Positions 16,904-26,005 of a stretch of DNA of 64,000 bases are shown here, piece by piece. The stretch is from Caballeronia hypogeia (lineage in GTDB: Bacteria > Pseudomonadota > Gammaproteobacteria > Burkholderiales > Burkholderiaceae), in contig NZ_FCOA02000018.1 of the NCBI RefSeq assembly GCF_001544875.2, positions 1 through 64,000 on the forward strand, given 5' to 3'. The translations under genes were made by a program, and so were the position numbers. The notes beneath the pieces were generated by a model, which saw only the letters and a list, made by a program, of their open reading frames with translations, ran no database searches and was not told the origin of the DNA. The first letter of the stretch is position 1; each line of letters begins with the position of its first letter.

Positions 16904-18037
16904 TCAGGCGGAAGCCGACGCGAACGCGTAGCCGTTCTTGCCGTTGCGCTTGACGGTGTACATGGTGTCGTCGGCGGCGGCGACGAGCCGCCAGTAATCG
17001 CTGACGCGATCCGGAAAGCTCGCGATGCCCACGCTCGCGCGCACGATCGAAAGGCCCATCTGCGCGTCGGTTTCATGCACGCACGCGATGATCCGCTGCG
17101 CGATCGCGGCCAGTTCGCCGTCGCTCGAAAATTCGCGCACCAGGAGCGCGAATTCGTCGCCGCCGATGCGCGCGACCAGATCGCTGCCACGCATGACCTG
17201 GTGAAAGCGCCGCGACACCGCGATCAGAAACTCATCGCCGATGCGATGCCCGTGCGTATCGTTGACGCGTTTGAAGCCGTCGAGATCGATATACAGCACC
17301 GCAATGCGCGCCGAGCCGCCCTCGAGCGCGTTGGCCGCTTCTTCAAGCGCGCTGAAGAGCTTGCGACGGTTGGGCAACCCCGTCATCGGGTCGTGCAGCG
17401 AGGCTTGCTCGAACTCGTTGGAGATGCCGAGCAGTTGCCGGTTGCGCTTCGCATACATGCCGAGCGCCGTGATCAGCACGCCGAACACGATCGCCGACAG
17501 TGCGATCAGCGTATGCGACACACTCAGGATGCGCGCGCGCACGTCGGCGCTGGTGCGGTCGCGCTCGGTGCGCCAGTAAGCGTAGGCGGAATCGAGCGCG
17601 GAGCTCGCCTCGCCGAGCGCGGTGGCGGGCGAGAGCACGGCGGCGGGCAACACGGGCGCGGCCATCGGGCTCGACGCGATCAGGGCATGCAAGGCCGCGA
17701 GCCGCGCGGACAATTCGATGCGCGCCTCGCGATAAGCGGCCCGATGCTGCGAGTCCGCGGCAGGCGTATCCTGCAGCGATGACGCAGCCGCCCGGGCCGT
17801 ATCGGCGCGTTCGACCGCTTCCAGCACCAGCCCGACATATTCCTGCTGCAATTGCGCGGAGAAGATCGCGCGGACCTGAAGTGCCAGAAACAGCAGGCCG
17901 ATCAACAGACACAACAGCGCCGCGCCCGCGAGCGGCGCGGGACCGGGCACGCGGACGCCTTCGAGCGCGCGTCGCACGCGGCTCGTCAGCGTCGCCTCAT
18001 GGGCGTGAATACTCCTCTCGCTGACGGTTCGGGACAT
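16904..18037 (-). CDS. Membrane-anchored diguanylate cyclase (GGDEF domain)
   Basis: The 377-residue protein should make cyclic di-GMP from two GTP. It has TM segments at about residues 36-54 and 174-194, flanking a 120-residue, Ala-rich, probably helical periplasmic region with no named sensor domain. The cytoplasmic GGDEF domain starts near residue 215 (HDPMTGLPNRRKLF). The active-site motif RIGGDEFALL is intact at 292-296 and the inhibitory I-site is present as RGSD at 283-286, so both activity and product feedback are expected. No EAL domain is attached. Its start overlaps the end of the upstream gene by 41 bases, suggesting coupled expression. Confidence 0.9.
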   Translation of the reverse strand: MSRTVSERSIHAHEATLTSRVRRALEGVRVPGPAPLAGAALLCLLIGLLFLALQVRAIFSAQLQQEYVGLVLEAVERADTARAAASSLQDTPAADSQHRAAYREARIELSARLAALHALIASSPMAAPVLPAAVLSPATALGEASSALDSAYAYWRTERDRTSADVRARILSVSHTLIALSAIVFGVLITALGMYAKRNRQLLGISNEFEQASLHDPMTGLPNRRKLFSALEEAANALEGGSARIAVLYIDLDGFKRVNDTHGHRIGDEFLIAVSRRFHQVMRGSDLVARIGGDEFALLVREFSSDGELAAIAQRIIACVHETDAQMGLSIVRASVGIASFPDRVSDYWRLVAAADDTMYTVKRNGKNGYAFASASA

Positions 18038-18800
18038 TGTGTCGATAGCTCACTCGATGAAAGAACGCGCCCACGCGGGCAAAAAGCCCGCCTTCGGGTT
18101 TCGCGGCGGGGGAGGCGTGCGCGGCGCGCCGGCGTGCCTGCGCGGCTGAGTTCCCGTGATTGCCGGCGACCTGCTGCGTAGCCGATGGATTGCCACGGCG
18201 TTGTGCGGCCACGCTCTGAGCGGACGGGGCGGTCTGCGCGCCGTCCGCGTCTTGCGTCGCGGCCATCGCGAGCGCGGCGGCGCTTGTCGCGGTCGTTGCG
18301 CCGCCATCGCCATCGCCTTCGACGGATGGAGAGGCAGCGGCGAGCGCGGGTTCGTCGCCGGTCTCGGGCGGAGGCGGGTTGTCCGCGAGCGCGGCCGTAT
18401 CGACGGGCGAAGACCCGTCATTCGATGCCGTCGGGTTGACGTAGCCCGGCGGCACGGTCAGAGGCGTTTCCACGGCGCCTGCCGATTGCGTCTGCGCGGC
18501 GATCGCGGGCTGGTCGATGCCGAGCGTCTTGCGCGCGCTCGACATGGCTTCGGCATACACGCGCTGGTCGTGATTGAACCACATGCTATAGGCGACGGTA
18601 CCGAGCACGCCGATGCCCAGCGCGCTCGCCGACGCCATCCACAGCGCGAGGCGCCCGAAGCGCAGCGGCGTGCGGGCGGGCGCGGGCTCATCCTGGAATT
18701 CGAGCGTGGGTTCGTGCAGATTGATGACGTTGGGATCATTCGCGGGGCTCGGATGCTCCGCGATGCTCTCCTCGGGTGGCAGTTCAGCGTGGTGAGGCAT
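17997..18800 (-). CDS. Single-TM Ala/Pro-rich protein, function unknown
   Basis: A 267-residue protein starting MPHHAELPPEESIAEHPSPA, with an acidic cytosolic N-terminus, one TM segment around residues 50-72 (LALWMASASALGIGVLGTVA) and a long low-complexity tail rich in Ala, Pro, Gly and Gln. It ends in a basic part (AQARRRAAHASPAAKPEGG... then RVSYRHNVPNRQREEYSRP). No catalytic domain is evident. GGAG lies seven to eleven bases before ATG. The 3' end overlaps the diguanylate cyclase start, so the two are probably one transcript. The coupling suggests an accessory role with the cyclase, for which there is no direct evidence. Confidence 0.7.
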   Translation of the reverse strand: MPHHAELPPEESIAEHPSPANDPNVINLHEPTLEFQDEPAPARTPLRFGRLALWMASASALGIGVLGTVAYSMWFNHDQRVYAEAMSSARKTLGIDQPAIAAQTQSAGAVETPLTVPPGYVNPTASNDGSSPVDTAALADNPPPPETGDEPALAAASPSVEGDGDGGATTATSAAALAMAATQDADGAQTAPSAQSVAAQRRGNPSATQQVAGNHGNSAAQARRRAAHASPAAKPEGGLFARVGAFFHRVSYRHNVPNRQREEYSRP

Positions 18801-19477
18801 GACAGCGCTCTCCAGAACGAATTCGTCGGACGGCGGGCAGGACGCGCATCGCGGATGTGCGCTTCCCGGGACAGCCGGATCGCGCAAGACCCAAGCGTGC
18901 GGCAATCTCTGCAGCGGACATGCACGTGCCGTTTTTGCTGCTTCCAATCGCGCGTCCCATCATATGAATCGATGAGCGCGGTGCGGCTTCGTCAGACGTA
19001 ACAACGGCGCCGCGGCGTATCGCCAGCCGGCCCTTTTGCCGAAACAATGCAACTCGCGCCAGATGCCGCCACAATCAGGCGAAATCCGGCGTGAGACGCA
19101 AACACGGATGATGCGCGCGATGTACAACGCATCGGGCGTCAAGCGCCGCCCGACGAGCCGGAGCGCTGCGACTCGCCAAGTCGCGCGAGGTGACAGCCAG
19201 GCATGTCCGGCTTTAACCGTAGCATGCTTCGTTCCCGCCCCCATTTGAAGTGTCGCGAATGCATCATTCTTCAGAGGAAGTTTCCGCGCGTATGTGAGGT
19301 TCCGCACACAGGGACGCGCGCGGCGCAAACGGTGTTGCGCGCGCCGCACACCGGGTCAGAGGCCTCGCTTTTCGTGCCCAAACGACCTGGAAAGTTCGGC
19401 CAGCTTTCTTCTTTTTTCCGACAAAGGCGTGCGGATCTGGTGTGTGTCTCCGCGCACATGCGCAGCCGGCACTCCAT
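18801..19477. other. 677-base intergenic region
   Basis: No frame here shows a ribosome binding site, codon bias or recognisable protein features. It must contain the promoter of the one-TM protein gene (minus strand) and downstream sequence of the BrkB-type gene. A short inverted repeat of GCGCAA/TTGCGC occurs around 19321-19340. Nothing else is visible. Confidence 0.5.
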
Positions 19478-20389
19478 TCATTCCGTGGTGAACGGCTGCG
19501 GCGCCACATCGCCATCCATGCCGAAGCGTTCGAATTCCGAGATTACCTGCGCGCCGAAGAGCAGCAGCGTCGCGAGCGCTTCGAGGCTGAACAGCACGAC
19601 GATCGAGGTCGTCAGTGACCCGTACACAACGCTCACCTGCGAGAGCGTCGCGAAGTACCAGACGAGGAAGTGCCGCGTGATTTCCCACAGCACGGCGGCG
19701 GTGATGCTGCCGAGCAGCGCGAGCCTGAGCGACGGACGTCCGACCGGCATCACGAGATAGATCGACGTCAGCACGAAGACCTCGCCGGCGAAGCCCAGCA
19801 AATAGAGCAGCAGGCGCGATATGCCTTTGAGCGACACCTCGACGCCCAGCACATCGAGGCTGTTGCTGCCCATCGCCTGCAGGCCGTTCGAAACGAGCGT
19901 GACGATCAGCATGCCGATGCCGAGAAACAGGATGTAGCAGTAGGGGAGGAGCGCGGAGAGCAGGAAGTGCCGCCGCCTGATCGCGACGCGATGCACGAAG
20001 ATGACCGACATCGCGTTCTCCAGCACCGTGAAGGCGAGCGAGCTGAAGAAGATCATCGTGACGAGCAGCAGCCAGCCGAGCACCGCGCGATGGGCGAGAA
20101 AATTGGCGAGTTCGCGCACGATCGCCTGCGCCTGTCCCGGCACGAGCCATTCGAGCAGATGCCCGAGCGCATCGAGCAATTCCTGCTGGCCGATGATGCG
20201 GGACAGCACGATCACGATCAGGATCAGCAGCGGGATGATGGAAAGAAGAGCGTAGTAAGCGACCGCACCGGCGAGCAACACGCCCTGATTCGCGCGGAAG
20301 GCCTTGAGCGTGCGCAGCGCGAAGCGCAAAGGATGACGCGCGACGCTCTGGACGTGCGGGCCCAGCACGGGGCCGAAAATCTTGGACAT
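19478..20389 (-). CDS. YihY/BrkB family inner-membrane protein
   Basis: The 303-residue protein carries the YihY/virulence-factor-BrkB domain throughout. Six TM segments are predicted, the first including GVLLAGAVAYYALLSIIPLLILI, a conserved YihY motif. Others include AVLGWLLLVTMIFFSSLAF, LLPYCYILFLGIGMLIVTLV and SITAAVLWEITRHFLVWYF, ending with VVYGSLTTSIVVLFSLEALA. The family was once called ribonuclease BN, which is not supported for these membrane proteins; the actual role is unknown, possibly a transporter. The ATG at 20389 has GGAGG four bases upstream. A small gene lies upstream on the same strand, 108 bases away. Confidence 0.88.
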   Translation of the reverse strand: MSKIFGPVLGPHVQSVARHPLRFALRTLKAFRANQGVLLAGAVAYYALLSIIPLLILIVIVLSRIIGQQELLDALGHLLEWLVPGQAQAIVRELANFLAHRAVLGWLLLVTMIFFSSLAFTVLENAMSVIFVHRVAIRRRHFLLSALLPYCYILFLGIGMLIVTLVSNGLQAMGSNSLDVLGVEVSLKGISRLLLYLLGFAGEVFVLTSIYLVMPVGRPSLRLALLGSITAAVLWEITRHFLVWYFATLSQVSVVYGSLTTSIVVLFSLEALATLLLFGAQVISEFERFGMDGDVAPQPFTTE

Positions 20390-20497
20390 GAAACCTCCGC
20401 GGCGCGGGCGCTGCGCATCTTTCGCTGTGCGTCCTTTCCGGACGAGCAAATTTTGCACCCGTATGAGGATGCGCGCACGGAGTCGGCCGGGCGTGCC

Positions 20498-20698
20498 TCA
20501 GCCCGGCCGGCGAGCCTCGCTGCGCGCGGCGGCCTGTTGCGCGGCTTCCTCGAAGGCGAGATCGAGGAGGATGTCCACCTCGCGCGCGGGCATCTCGGCC
20601 GCGTCGATGTTGCGCAGCCGGCAGAAGAGCGCGAGCGCCTCGGCTGCGGCGGCGAAGGCGTTATTCATGTCGCGGGAGTGAAGGCGTTTTTTTCTCAT
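20498..20698 (-). CDS. Small hypothetical protein, 66 residues
   Basis: The frame gives MRKKRLHSRDMNNAFAAAAE and then an amphipathic helical sequence (LALFCRLRNIDAAEMPAREV) ending in Gly. AGGA is three bases before the ATG at 20698; an internal ATG at 20668 is an alternative. No domain is recognised. It lies in the promoter region of the BrkB-type gene, in the same direction. Helical composition and third-position GC bias favour a real gene, but the evidence is modest. Confidence 0.5.
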   Translation of the reverse strand: MRKKRLHSRDMNNAFAAAAEALALFCRLRNIDAAEMPAREVDILLDLAFEEAAQQAAARSEARRPG

Positions 20699-20839
20699 GG
20701 TCCTGATAACGGCGGCAGCACGACCGGACTTTAATAAGCGCCAGACGCACGCCGTGCAAGCTCGTTTCACCTTCCGTTTTTAATGCATTACTCTGTTTGC
20801 ATGACCCGCGCCCGTCGATCGCCCAGGAGGACAACAATC

Positions 20840-22318
20840 ATGTCTGCTTCCCACGCAACCTCCGCCGACGCCGCCGCGCTCGGCGCCGACGCCGAAATCG
20901 TCAACGCCGACGAGCGTCTCTACAACCACGACCTGGCGCCCGTGCCGCGCGCCAAACGCACCTGGACCGGCTACAGCATCTTCGCGATGTGGATGTCGGA
21001 CGTGCACAGCGTCGGCGGCTATACCTTCGCCGCGAGTCTTTTTCTGCTGGGCATATCGGGCTGGCAGGTGCTGCTCGCGATGACCATCGGCATTCTGATC
21101 GTGTATGTGCTGATGAACTGGGTCGGCAAACCGAGCCTCAGGCACGGCATTCCGTTTCCGGTGATGGCGCGCGTCTCGATGGGCGTGATGGGCGCGAACC
21201 TCGCGGCGCTGATTCGCGGCGTGGTCGGCATCGTCTGGTACGGCGTGCAGACCTATTTCGCCTCCAAAGCCGTGGCGACCTTGCTGCTGCTGTTCGTGCC
21301 TTCGGTCGCCGCGTGGCGCGATGTCAGCTTTCTCAGGCTCGACATGCTCGGCTGGGTCAGCTTCCTCTTCATGTGGCTGCTGCAGCTCATCATCTTCCAG
21401 CGCGGCATGGAGATCATCCGCAAGTTCATCGATTTTTGCGGGCCGGCGGTGTATGTCGTGATGTTCGTGCTGATGGGCTGGATTCTCTATCGCGCGGGGC
21501 TCGGCAGCCTCAATCTCACGCTCTCCGGCAAGGCGCTGTCAGGCGACGAGCAACTGCACGCGATGATCAACGCGGTCCTGCTCGTCGTGAGCTATTTCGC
21601 GGCGCTGCTGCTCAACTTCGGCGACTTCTCGCGCTTCGCGAAGAGCGAGCGGCAGATGAAGATCGGCAATTTTCTGGGTCTGCCGTTCAACTTCGTCGCG
21701 TTCGCGATCATCACCGTGATCGTCACGGCGGGCAGCGAGAAGGTGTTCGGCACAATGATCATGGACCCGGTGGAGATCGTGTCGCGCATCGAGAACAAGG
21801 TGTGGGTGGCGATCGGCAGCATCACCTTCGTCATCGCGACGATGGGCATCAATATCGTCGCGAACTTCGTTTCGCCGGCCTATGACATCGCCAATCTGTT
21901 TCCGAAGCACGTGGACTTCAAGAAGGGCGGTCTGATCGCGTCCATACTCGCGGTGCTCGTGTGTCCATGGATCTTCGTCGACAGCCCGAAGGCGATCACC
22001 ATCTTCGTGTCGGTGTTCGGCGCCGTGCTCGCGCCGATGTACGGCGTCATGATGGCCGACTACTACCTCGTGAAGCGCCAGCAGGTGCGAACCGCCGAGC
22101 TCTACACGATGCAGCCCGGCGGACGCTTCTATTACGACGGCGGGTGGAACAAGGTCGGGCTCGCGGCGCTCATCGTGTCGGGCGTGATTTCGGTGGGCTG
22201 GGAGCTGTCGACGCAAATACTCAAGCTCCTGCCGCCGAACAATCTCGGCTGGCTGATCGGCGCGGCGGCGGGCGCGCTGCTTTACGTCGTCTTCATGCGC
22301 ATGGCGAACCGGACCTAG
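20840..22318 (+). CDS. NCS1-family nucleobase/hydantoin:cation symporter
   Basis: This 492-residue permease has twelve predicted TM helices and the NCS1 pattern: an N-terminal RTWTGYSIFAMWMSDVHSVG around residue 40, GIPFPVMARVSMGVMGANLA in TM3, and YFAALLLNFGDFSRFAKSER near TM6-7. Family members import cytosine, uracil, allantoin, hydantoins or thiamine precursors with Na+ or H+. The substrate here cannot be read from sequence, and neighbours give no catabolic context. AGGAGG nine bases before the ATG at 20840 fixes the start; an upstream in-frame start at 20783 lacks this. It is convergent with a small lipoprotein gene, 10 bases apart. Confidence 0.9.
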   Translation: MSASHATSADAAALGADAEIVNADERLYNHDLAPVPRAKRTWTGYSIFAMWMSDVHSVGGYTFAASLFLLGISGWQVLLAMTIGILIVYVLMNWVGKPSLRHGIPFPVMARVSMGVMGANLAALIRGVVGIVWYGVQTYFASKAVATLLLLFVPSVAAWRDVSFLRLDMLGWVSFLFMWLLQLIIFQRGMEIIRKFIDFCGPAVYVVMFVLMGWILYRAGLGSLNLTLSGKALSGDEQLHAMINAVLLVVSYFAALLLNFGDFSRFAKSERQMKIGNFLGLPFNFVAFAIITVIVTAGSEKVFGTMIMDPVEIVSRIENKVWVAIGSITFVIATMGINIVANFVSPAYDIANLFPKHVDFKKGGLIASILAVLVCPWIFVDSPKAITIFVSVFGAVLAPMYGVMMADYYLVKRQQVRTAELYTMQPGGRFYYDGGWNKVGLAALIVSGVISVGWELSTQILKLLPPNNLGWLIGAAAGALLYVVFMRMANRT

Positions 22319-22328
22319 CGCGGCGCGC

Positions 22329-22655
22329 TCAGCGCAACCACTTGCGCACGTCCTGCTCCCATTCGGGCTGGCCGCAGTTCGGCGGATTCTCCGGCCCGAG
22401 CACCGTGATGTAGCCGCGTTCCTTCATGCACGCCTCGTATGCGCGAACCTGCGTGCAGCGGCCCGGGCCGGCTTTCTTCGCGGCAGCCTTGCACGCGGAC
22501 ATGCTGTTGTCCATGCCGCTGAAGTCGGCATCGGTGCTCTCGTCGTTCAGGGACGGCGGATTCGCGCTCGCCGAGAATTCAACGGGCGTGCTGCACGCGG
22601 CAAGCACGAACGCGGCGGCGGGGAGCAGGCACAGGCGGAGAAGAAGTCGGTTCAT
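22329..22655 (-). CDS. Small lipoprotein, function unknown
   Basis: The 108-residue product starts with a lipoprotein signal ending in VLAAC (Cys21). The mature part has four further cysteines (MSACKAAAKK, GRCTQV, YEACMKERGY, PPNCGQPEW), which could form two disulfide bonds in the envelope. AAAGGAG lies eight bases before ATG, supporting the start. No named family is recognised. The neighbours, a permease on the other strand and a secreted hydrolase, offer no obvious partner. Confidence 0.78.
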   Translation of the reverse strand: MNRLLLRLCLLPAAAFVLAACSTPVEFSASANPPSLNDESTDADFSGMDNSMSACKAAAKKAGPGRCTQVRAYEACMKERGYITVLGPENPPNCGQPEWEQDVRKWLR

Positions 22656-22813
22656 CTGCTGAACTCCTTTAGTTAAGCTCTTGTTGAAGGCGCGAGATTC
22701 GCCGCATATTATTCCCCGCTGTATTCCTCGCTGTCATGGCGCGTGCCGCGTTCGTTCGATCCGCGCACGCCGCCGTCGTCGCACGATCTCCCCGAACCCG
22801 CCCGGAGCACTGG

Positions 22814-23791
22814 ATGACGCCCATGCCGCTCGCCCGCGCAGTCTCGTCGTGCCTCGTTGCCGCAGCCCTGACGCTGTCCGCGACGCCCGCGCGCGCCGAC
22901 GATGTCTCCTTCGGCCAGAACCAGCTTTGCGGCCTCGAAACCGCCCGTCCGGACCGCAATCCCGCCGTGCAGGAAAAAATCGTGCAAGGCAGGAACGGAC
23001 CGATCGGCTATGTGCGCTTCGGGCGCGGCGCGCCGCTTCTGCTGATCACAGGCTTCCGCGCGACGCTCGGCGAATGGAACGCGTATTTTCTCGGCGAGCT
23101 TGCGAAGCACCACGATGTGATCGTGTTCGACAACCGCGGCGTCGGGCGCTCGACGGCGACGCCCGCGCGGTTCGGCGCCGACTACGGCATCCGCGACATG
23201 GCCGCAGATGCCGCGGATGTCATGGCGGGTCTGAAGCTTTCGCGCGTGGACGTGGTCGGCTGGTCGATGGGCGGCATGATCGCGCAGCAGCTCGCGCTCG
23301 ACGCGCGCGAGAAGGTCGCATCGCTCACGCTGATCGCGACCGCGCCGCCGGGGCCGCAGGCCGCGCCGGTGCCGCCGCGGGTGTTGCAGGTCTTGTCGGG
23401 CGCGGGCCCCGATGCGTTCGGCCAGATCATGGCCGCGCTGTTTCCGGCGAACGTGGTGGCGGATGCATCGAAATGCTTCGTCGGCGACATGTTCGCGCCG
23501 CGCGGTTACAAGGGCCGCCCGGTGCCGGAGCCGGTCGCCGCGCAACAGAACGAAGCGATGACGCGATGGTTCGCCGACACCGCCGCCGCCGATGCCTTAC
23601 GCCGCTCGCCGGTGCGCACGCTCGTCATCGCGGGCGCGAATGACGACGTGCTCGCGGACACGAACGGCCGCCGCCTCGAACAGATGATTCCGCGCGCGCG
23701 GCTCGACGTGGTCGCCGACGCGGGACATGCGCTCATGTTCCAGTATCCGCTCGAACTCGCGCGCCATATCGAGGCCTTCGTCGCGCAGTGA
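22814..23791 (+). CDS. Secreted alpha/beta hydrolase
   Basis: The 325-residue protein has a Sec signal peptide (LARAVSSCLVAAALTLSATP, cleavage after ARA) and an alpha/beta-hydrolase fold. The nucleophile elbow GWSMGGM gives Ser151, the acid is Asp277 or Asp278 in AGANDDVL, and the base is His305 in DAGHAL, so the triad is complete. The oxyanion region reads LLITGFRATLGEWN, and FDNRGVGRSTA follows. Substrate is unknown; esterases, haloperoxidase-like and lactonase proteins share this pattern. GGAG six bases before the ATG at 22814 supports this start; a longer frame from 22736 would bury the signal peptide. Confidence 0.85.
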   Translation: MTPMPLARAVSSCLVAAALTLSATPARADDVSFGQNQLCGLETARPDRNPAVQEKIVQGRNGPIGYVRFGRGAPLLLITGFRATLGEWNAYFLGELAKHHDVIVFDNRGVGRSTATPARFGADYGIRDMAADAADVMAGLKLSRVDVVGWSMGGMIAQQLALDAREKVASLTLIATAPPGPQAAPVPPRVLQVLSGAGPDAFGQIMAALFPANVVADASKCFVGDMFAPRGYKGRPVPEPVAAQQNEAMTRWFADTAAADALRRSPVRTLVIAGANDDVLADTNGRRLEQMIPRARLDVVADAGHALMFQYPLELARHIEAFVAQ

Positions 23792-23804
23792 GACGCGCAG
23801 TGCT

Positions 23805-24443
23805 TCAGGCGCGCCGGGCTTCCCGCAGCAGCCACGCCGCCGCGACGCCCATGCCGCCGAACGTGAGCGGTCCGCCCGGCCACGCGTGCGTCCTGAAGAT
23901 CGCGATGCCGAAGCTCGCGATCACGAGCAGCAGCAGCGGCGGCCACGAAGATCCGCGATCGCGCAGTGCGACGGCGGCGGCCGCCGCGCCCACGCTCAGC
24001 GCGCTCGAACCGAGCACCGCCAGGAGCGGCACGGCGAGCGTCGGCGCACTGCCGACGACGGGATGCGTCCAGATCGTCTCGATCGCCAAGCGCCACGCGT
24101 TGACATCGCCCGATGCGCGCGCTGCCGCCACGAAAATGCCGATGACCACGCCCGCCGCGGTATCGAACGCTATATAGCTTGTCGCGAACACGAACATGGC
24201 GGCGCGGCGGACCGCCGGCGCGACGCCGGACAAGCCGCGCACGAGGGCCGAGATCGCCAGCGCCGCGAGCGCGAACAGTGGAATCTGCGCGTAATGCACG
24301 GCGAGCCACACGTTGACGTCGAGTTTCATCAGATCGTGCCGATGCGGATGAAACATTTCGACGAGTGCGAGCGCGAACAACGACGCCGGAATCGCGACGA
24401 CGTCGGCGGCATCGGGCCACGCATGAGAGAGGGAAGCGCGCAT
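23805..24443 (-). CDS. Hypothetical membrane protein
   Basis: This 212-residue protein has about six predicted TM helices, for example VVAIPASLFALALVEMF, VNVWLAVHYAQIPLFALAAL, FVFATSYIAFDTAAGVVIGI and PLLAVLGSSALSVGAAAAAVAL. Histidines cluster after the first helix (FHPHRHD). No family is recognised with confidence. The ATG at 24443 follows GGAGGAG closely; an upstream ATG at 24482 has no ribosome binding site. It converges on the hydrolase gene and is divergent from a small plus-strand gene, with 172 bases between starts. Confidence 0.7.
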   Translation of the reverse strand: MRASLSHAWPDAADVVAIPASLFALALVEMFHPHRHDLMKLDVNVWLAVHYAQIPLFALAALAISALVRGLSGVAPAVRRAAMFVFATSYIAFDTAAGVVIGIFVAAARASGDVNAWRLAIETIWTHPVVGSAPTLAVPLLAVLGSSALSVGAAAAAVALRDRGSSWPPLLLLVIASFGIAIFRTHAWPGGPLTFGGMGVAAAWLLREARRA

Positions 24444-24615
24444 GACTCCTCCGCGAACCGCCTCGAATCTGTCGGAACTCATGTTACTGCTACGGCGAGT
24501 TGAAACGTTTGCTGATTCATAGCGCACCAACGGCGCGTGAATCGCCTTGGCCGGCCGAAAAGGCGGCTTCATACTGGCGTCGAAAAATACAACGAGAGCA
24601 ACCGGGGACATCGCC

Positions 24616-24885
24616 ATGAAGTCACGATTTACCGCCGTTCATCTGCGTCCGGTCGAACTCGCCGATCCGCATCTCGCGCATCTGTACATGGAGTGCGTCG
24701 ACGCCGAAGCGCGTCTGTCCGGCGCGAGCAAGCTGGCGGCGACCGCCGTGTTCGAGGCGCGCGAAAAGACGCTCGCCGGCCTGTGGTCGCGGCTCGATGC
24801 GCTCGACCCGAGGCTCGGCCGCGATCTGAGGCGCGCGGTGCAGGACTGGCACGACATCGCGGTGAAGCTGCGCGGCGGCGAGTGA
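24616..24885 (+). CDS. Small hypothetical protein, 89 residues
   Basis: The sequence MKSRFTAVHLRPVELADPHL to the end is soluble and largely helical, with no signal, TM segment or recognised domain. A GGGGA sits six bases before the ATG. Charged residues are evenly distributed (SRLDALDPRLGRDLRRAVQD). It is followed by the TehA-type gene after 127 bases. Confidence 0.6.
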   Translation: MKSRFTAVHLRPVELADPHLAHLYMECVDAEARLSGASKLAATAVFEAREKTLAGLWSRLDALDPRLGRDLRRAVQDWHDIAVKLRGGE

Positions 24886-25012
24886 ATTGAGACGCGCGAG
24901 CAGACGAACGAGACGCTGCGGCATTCGCGCGAAAGGCCGCCGCCACTAACCTTTCTCCAACGACGCAACGAGGCGCGACCCGCGCCTCCAGACGAATCCA
25001 AGGAGAAGGACA

Positions 25013-25999
25013 ATGAACAGCAACAATGGTACGAACAATCGCGCACCGATGCCGGTGGCGTTTTTCGGCATCGCTGTCGGATCGCTCGCGCTCGCGGGCG
25101 CATGGCGCGCGGCGGCCCGTGTATGGGCGATTCCCGAAACCGTTCCGGCGTTTCTGACGGCGGGCGCGCTCGTCGTGTGGCTTGCGCTTTCGATCGCTTA
25201 CGGGCGCAAGTGGCTGATGGAACGCGATGCGGCCATCGCGGAGATGCGTCATCCGGTGCAGTCTGCTTTCGCCGCGCTCGTGCCGGTTTCGACCATGCTC
25301 GCCGCGCAGGCCGTGCAGGCCTATTCGCGCGATCTGGCGCTCGGGCTCTTCGGGATCGGCGTGGCGGGCGCGCTCGCGTTCGGCGCGTTCTTGCACGGGC
25401 GCTTCTGGCAAGGCGGACGCAAGCCCGAGCTGACCACGCCGGCCATGTATCTGCCATCGGTCGCGTCGAGTTTCGTCGCCGGCACGGCGGCGGCAGGGCT
25501 GGGATTCACGCAGGTCGGGACGCTGTTCTTCGGCGCGGGCGTGTTTTCATGGCTCGCGATCGAATCGATACTGCTGCACCGCGCGGCCGTGCATGAGCCG
25601 ATCCCCGACGCACTGCGTCCCACGCTCGGCATCCAGCTCGCGCCGCCGGTCGTCGGTGGGGTGACGTATCTCGCGATCACGCACGGCGCACCGGACACCT
25701 TCGCCTACATGCTGCTCGGCTACGGGCTCTATCAGGCGCTGATGCTCGTGCGCCTCGCACCGTGGATCCGTCAGAGCGCCTTCACGCCTTCGTATTGGGC
25801 CGTGAGCTTCGGCGCGGCCGCACTGCCGACGATGGCGATTCGCATGCTGGAACGCGGCGCCACCGGTCCGATCGTGTGGATTGCACCGGCCGCGTTCATC
25901 GTCGCCAATGTGGTGATCGGGCTCCTGATCGCCGGGACAGTCCGGGCGATCTTCGACGGACGCCTGCTGCCGATGCCGGTCGCACGCGCTCAGGCGTAA
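25013..25999 (+). CDS. TehA/SLAC1-type (TDT family) transporter
   Basis: A 328-residue membrane protein with ten predicted helices, beginning MPVAFFGIAVGSLALAGAWR after a short Asn-rich N-terminus; this matches the start of the TehA/SLAC1 fold. The family includes TehA (tellurite resistance, anion channel), Mae1 dicarboxylate transporters and plant SLAC1. Conserved-looking stretches are LPSVASSFVAGTAAAGLG and FFGAGVFSWLAIESILLHR. No tehB methyltransferase is adjacent. The substrate is therefore open; chloride-like anions, dicarboxylates or sulfite are possibilities. AAGGAGAAGG precedes ATG closely. It converges with mfd, six bases away. Confidence 0.85.
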   Translation: MNSNNGTNNRAPMPVAFFGIAVGSLALAGAWRAAARVWAIPETVPAFLTAGALVVWLALSIAYGRKWLMERDAAIAEMRHPVQSAFAALVPVSTMLAAQAVQAYSRDLALGLFGIGVAGALAFGAFLHGRFWQGGRKPELTTPAMYLPSVASSFVAGTAAAGLGFTQVGTLFFGAGVFSWLAIESILLHRAAVHEPIPDALRPTLGIQLAPPVVGGVTYLAITHGAPDTFAYMLLGYGLYQALMLVRLAPWIRQSAFTPSYWAVSFGAAALPTMAIRMLERGATGPIVWIAPAAFIVANVVIGLLIAGTVRAIFDGRLLPMPVARAQA

Positions 26000-26005
26000 G
26001 CCCGG

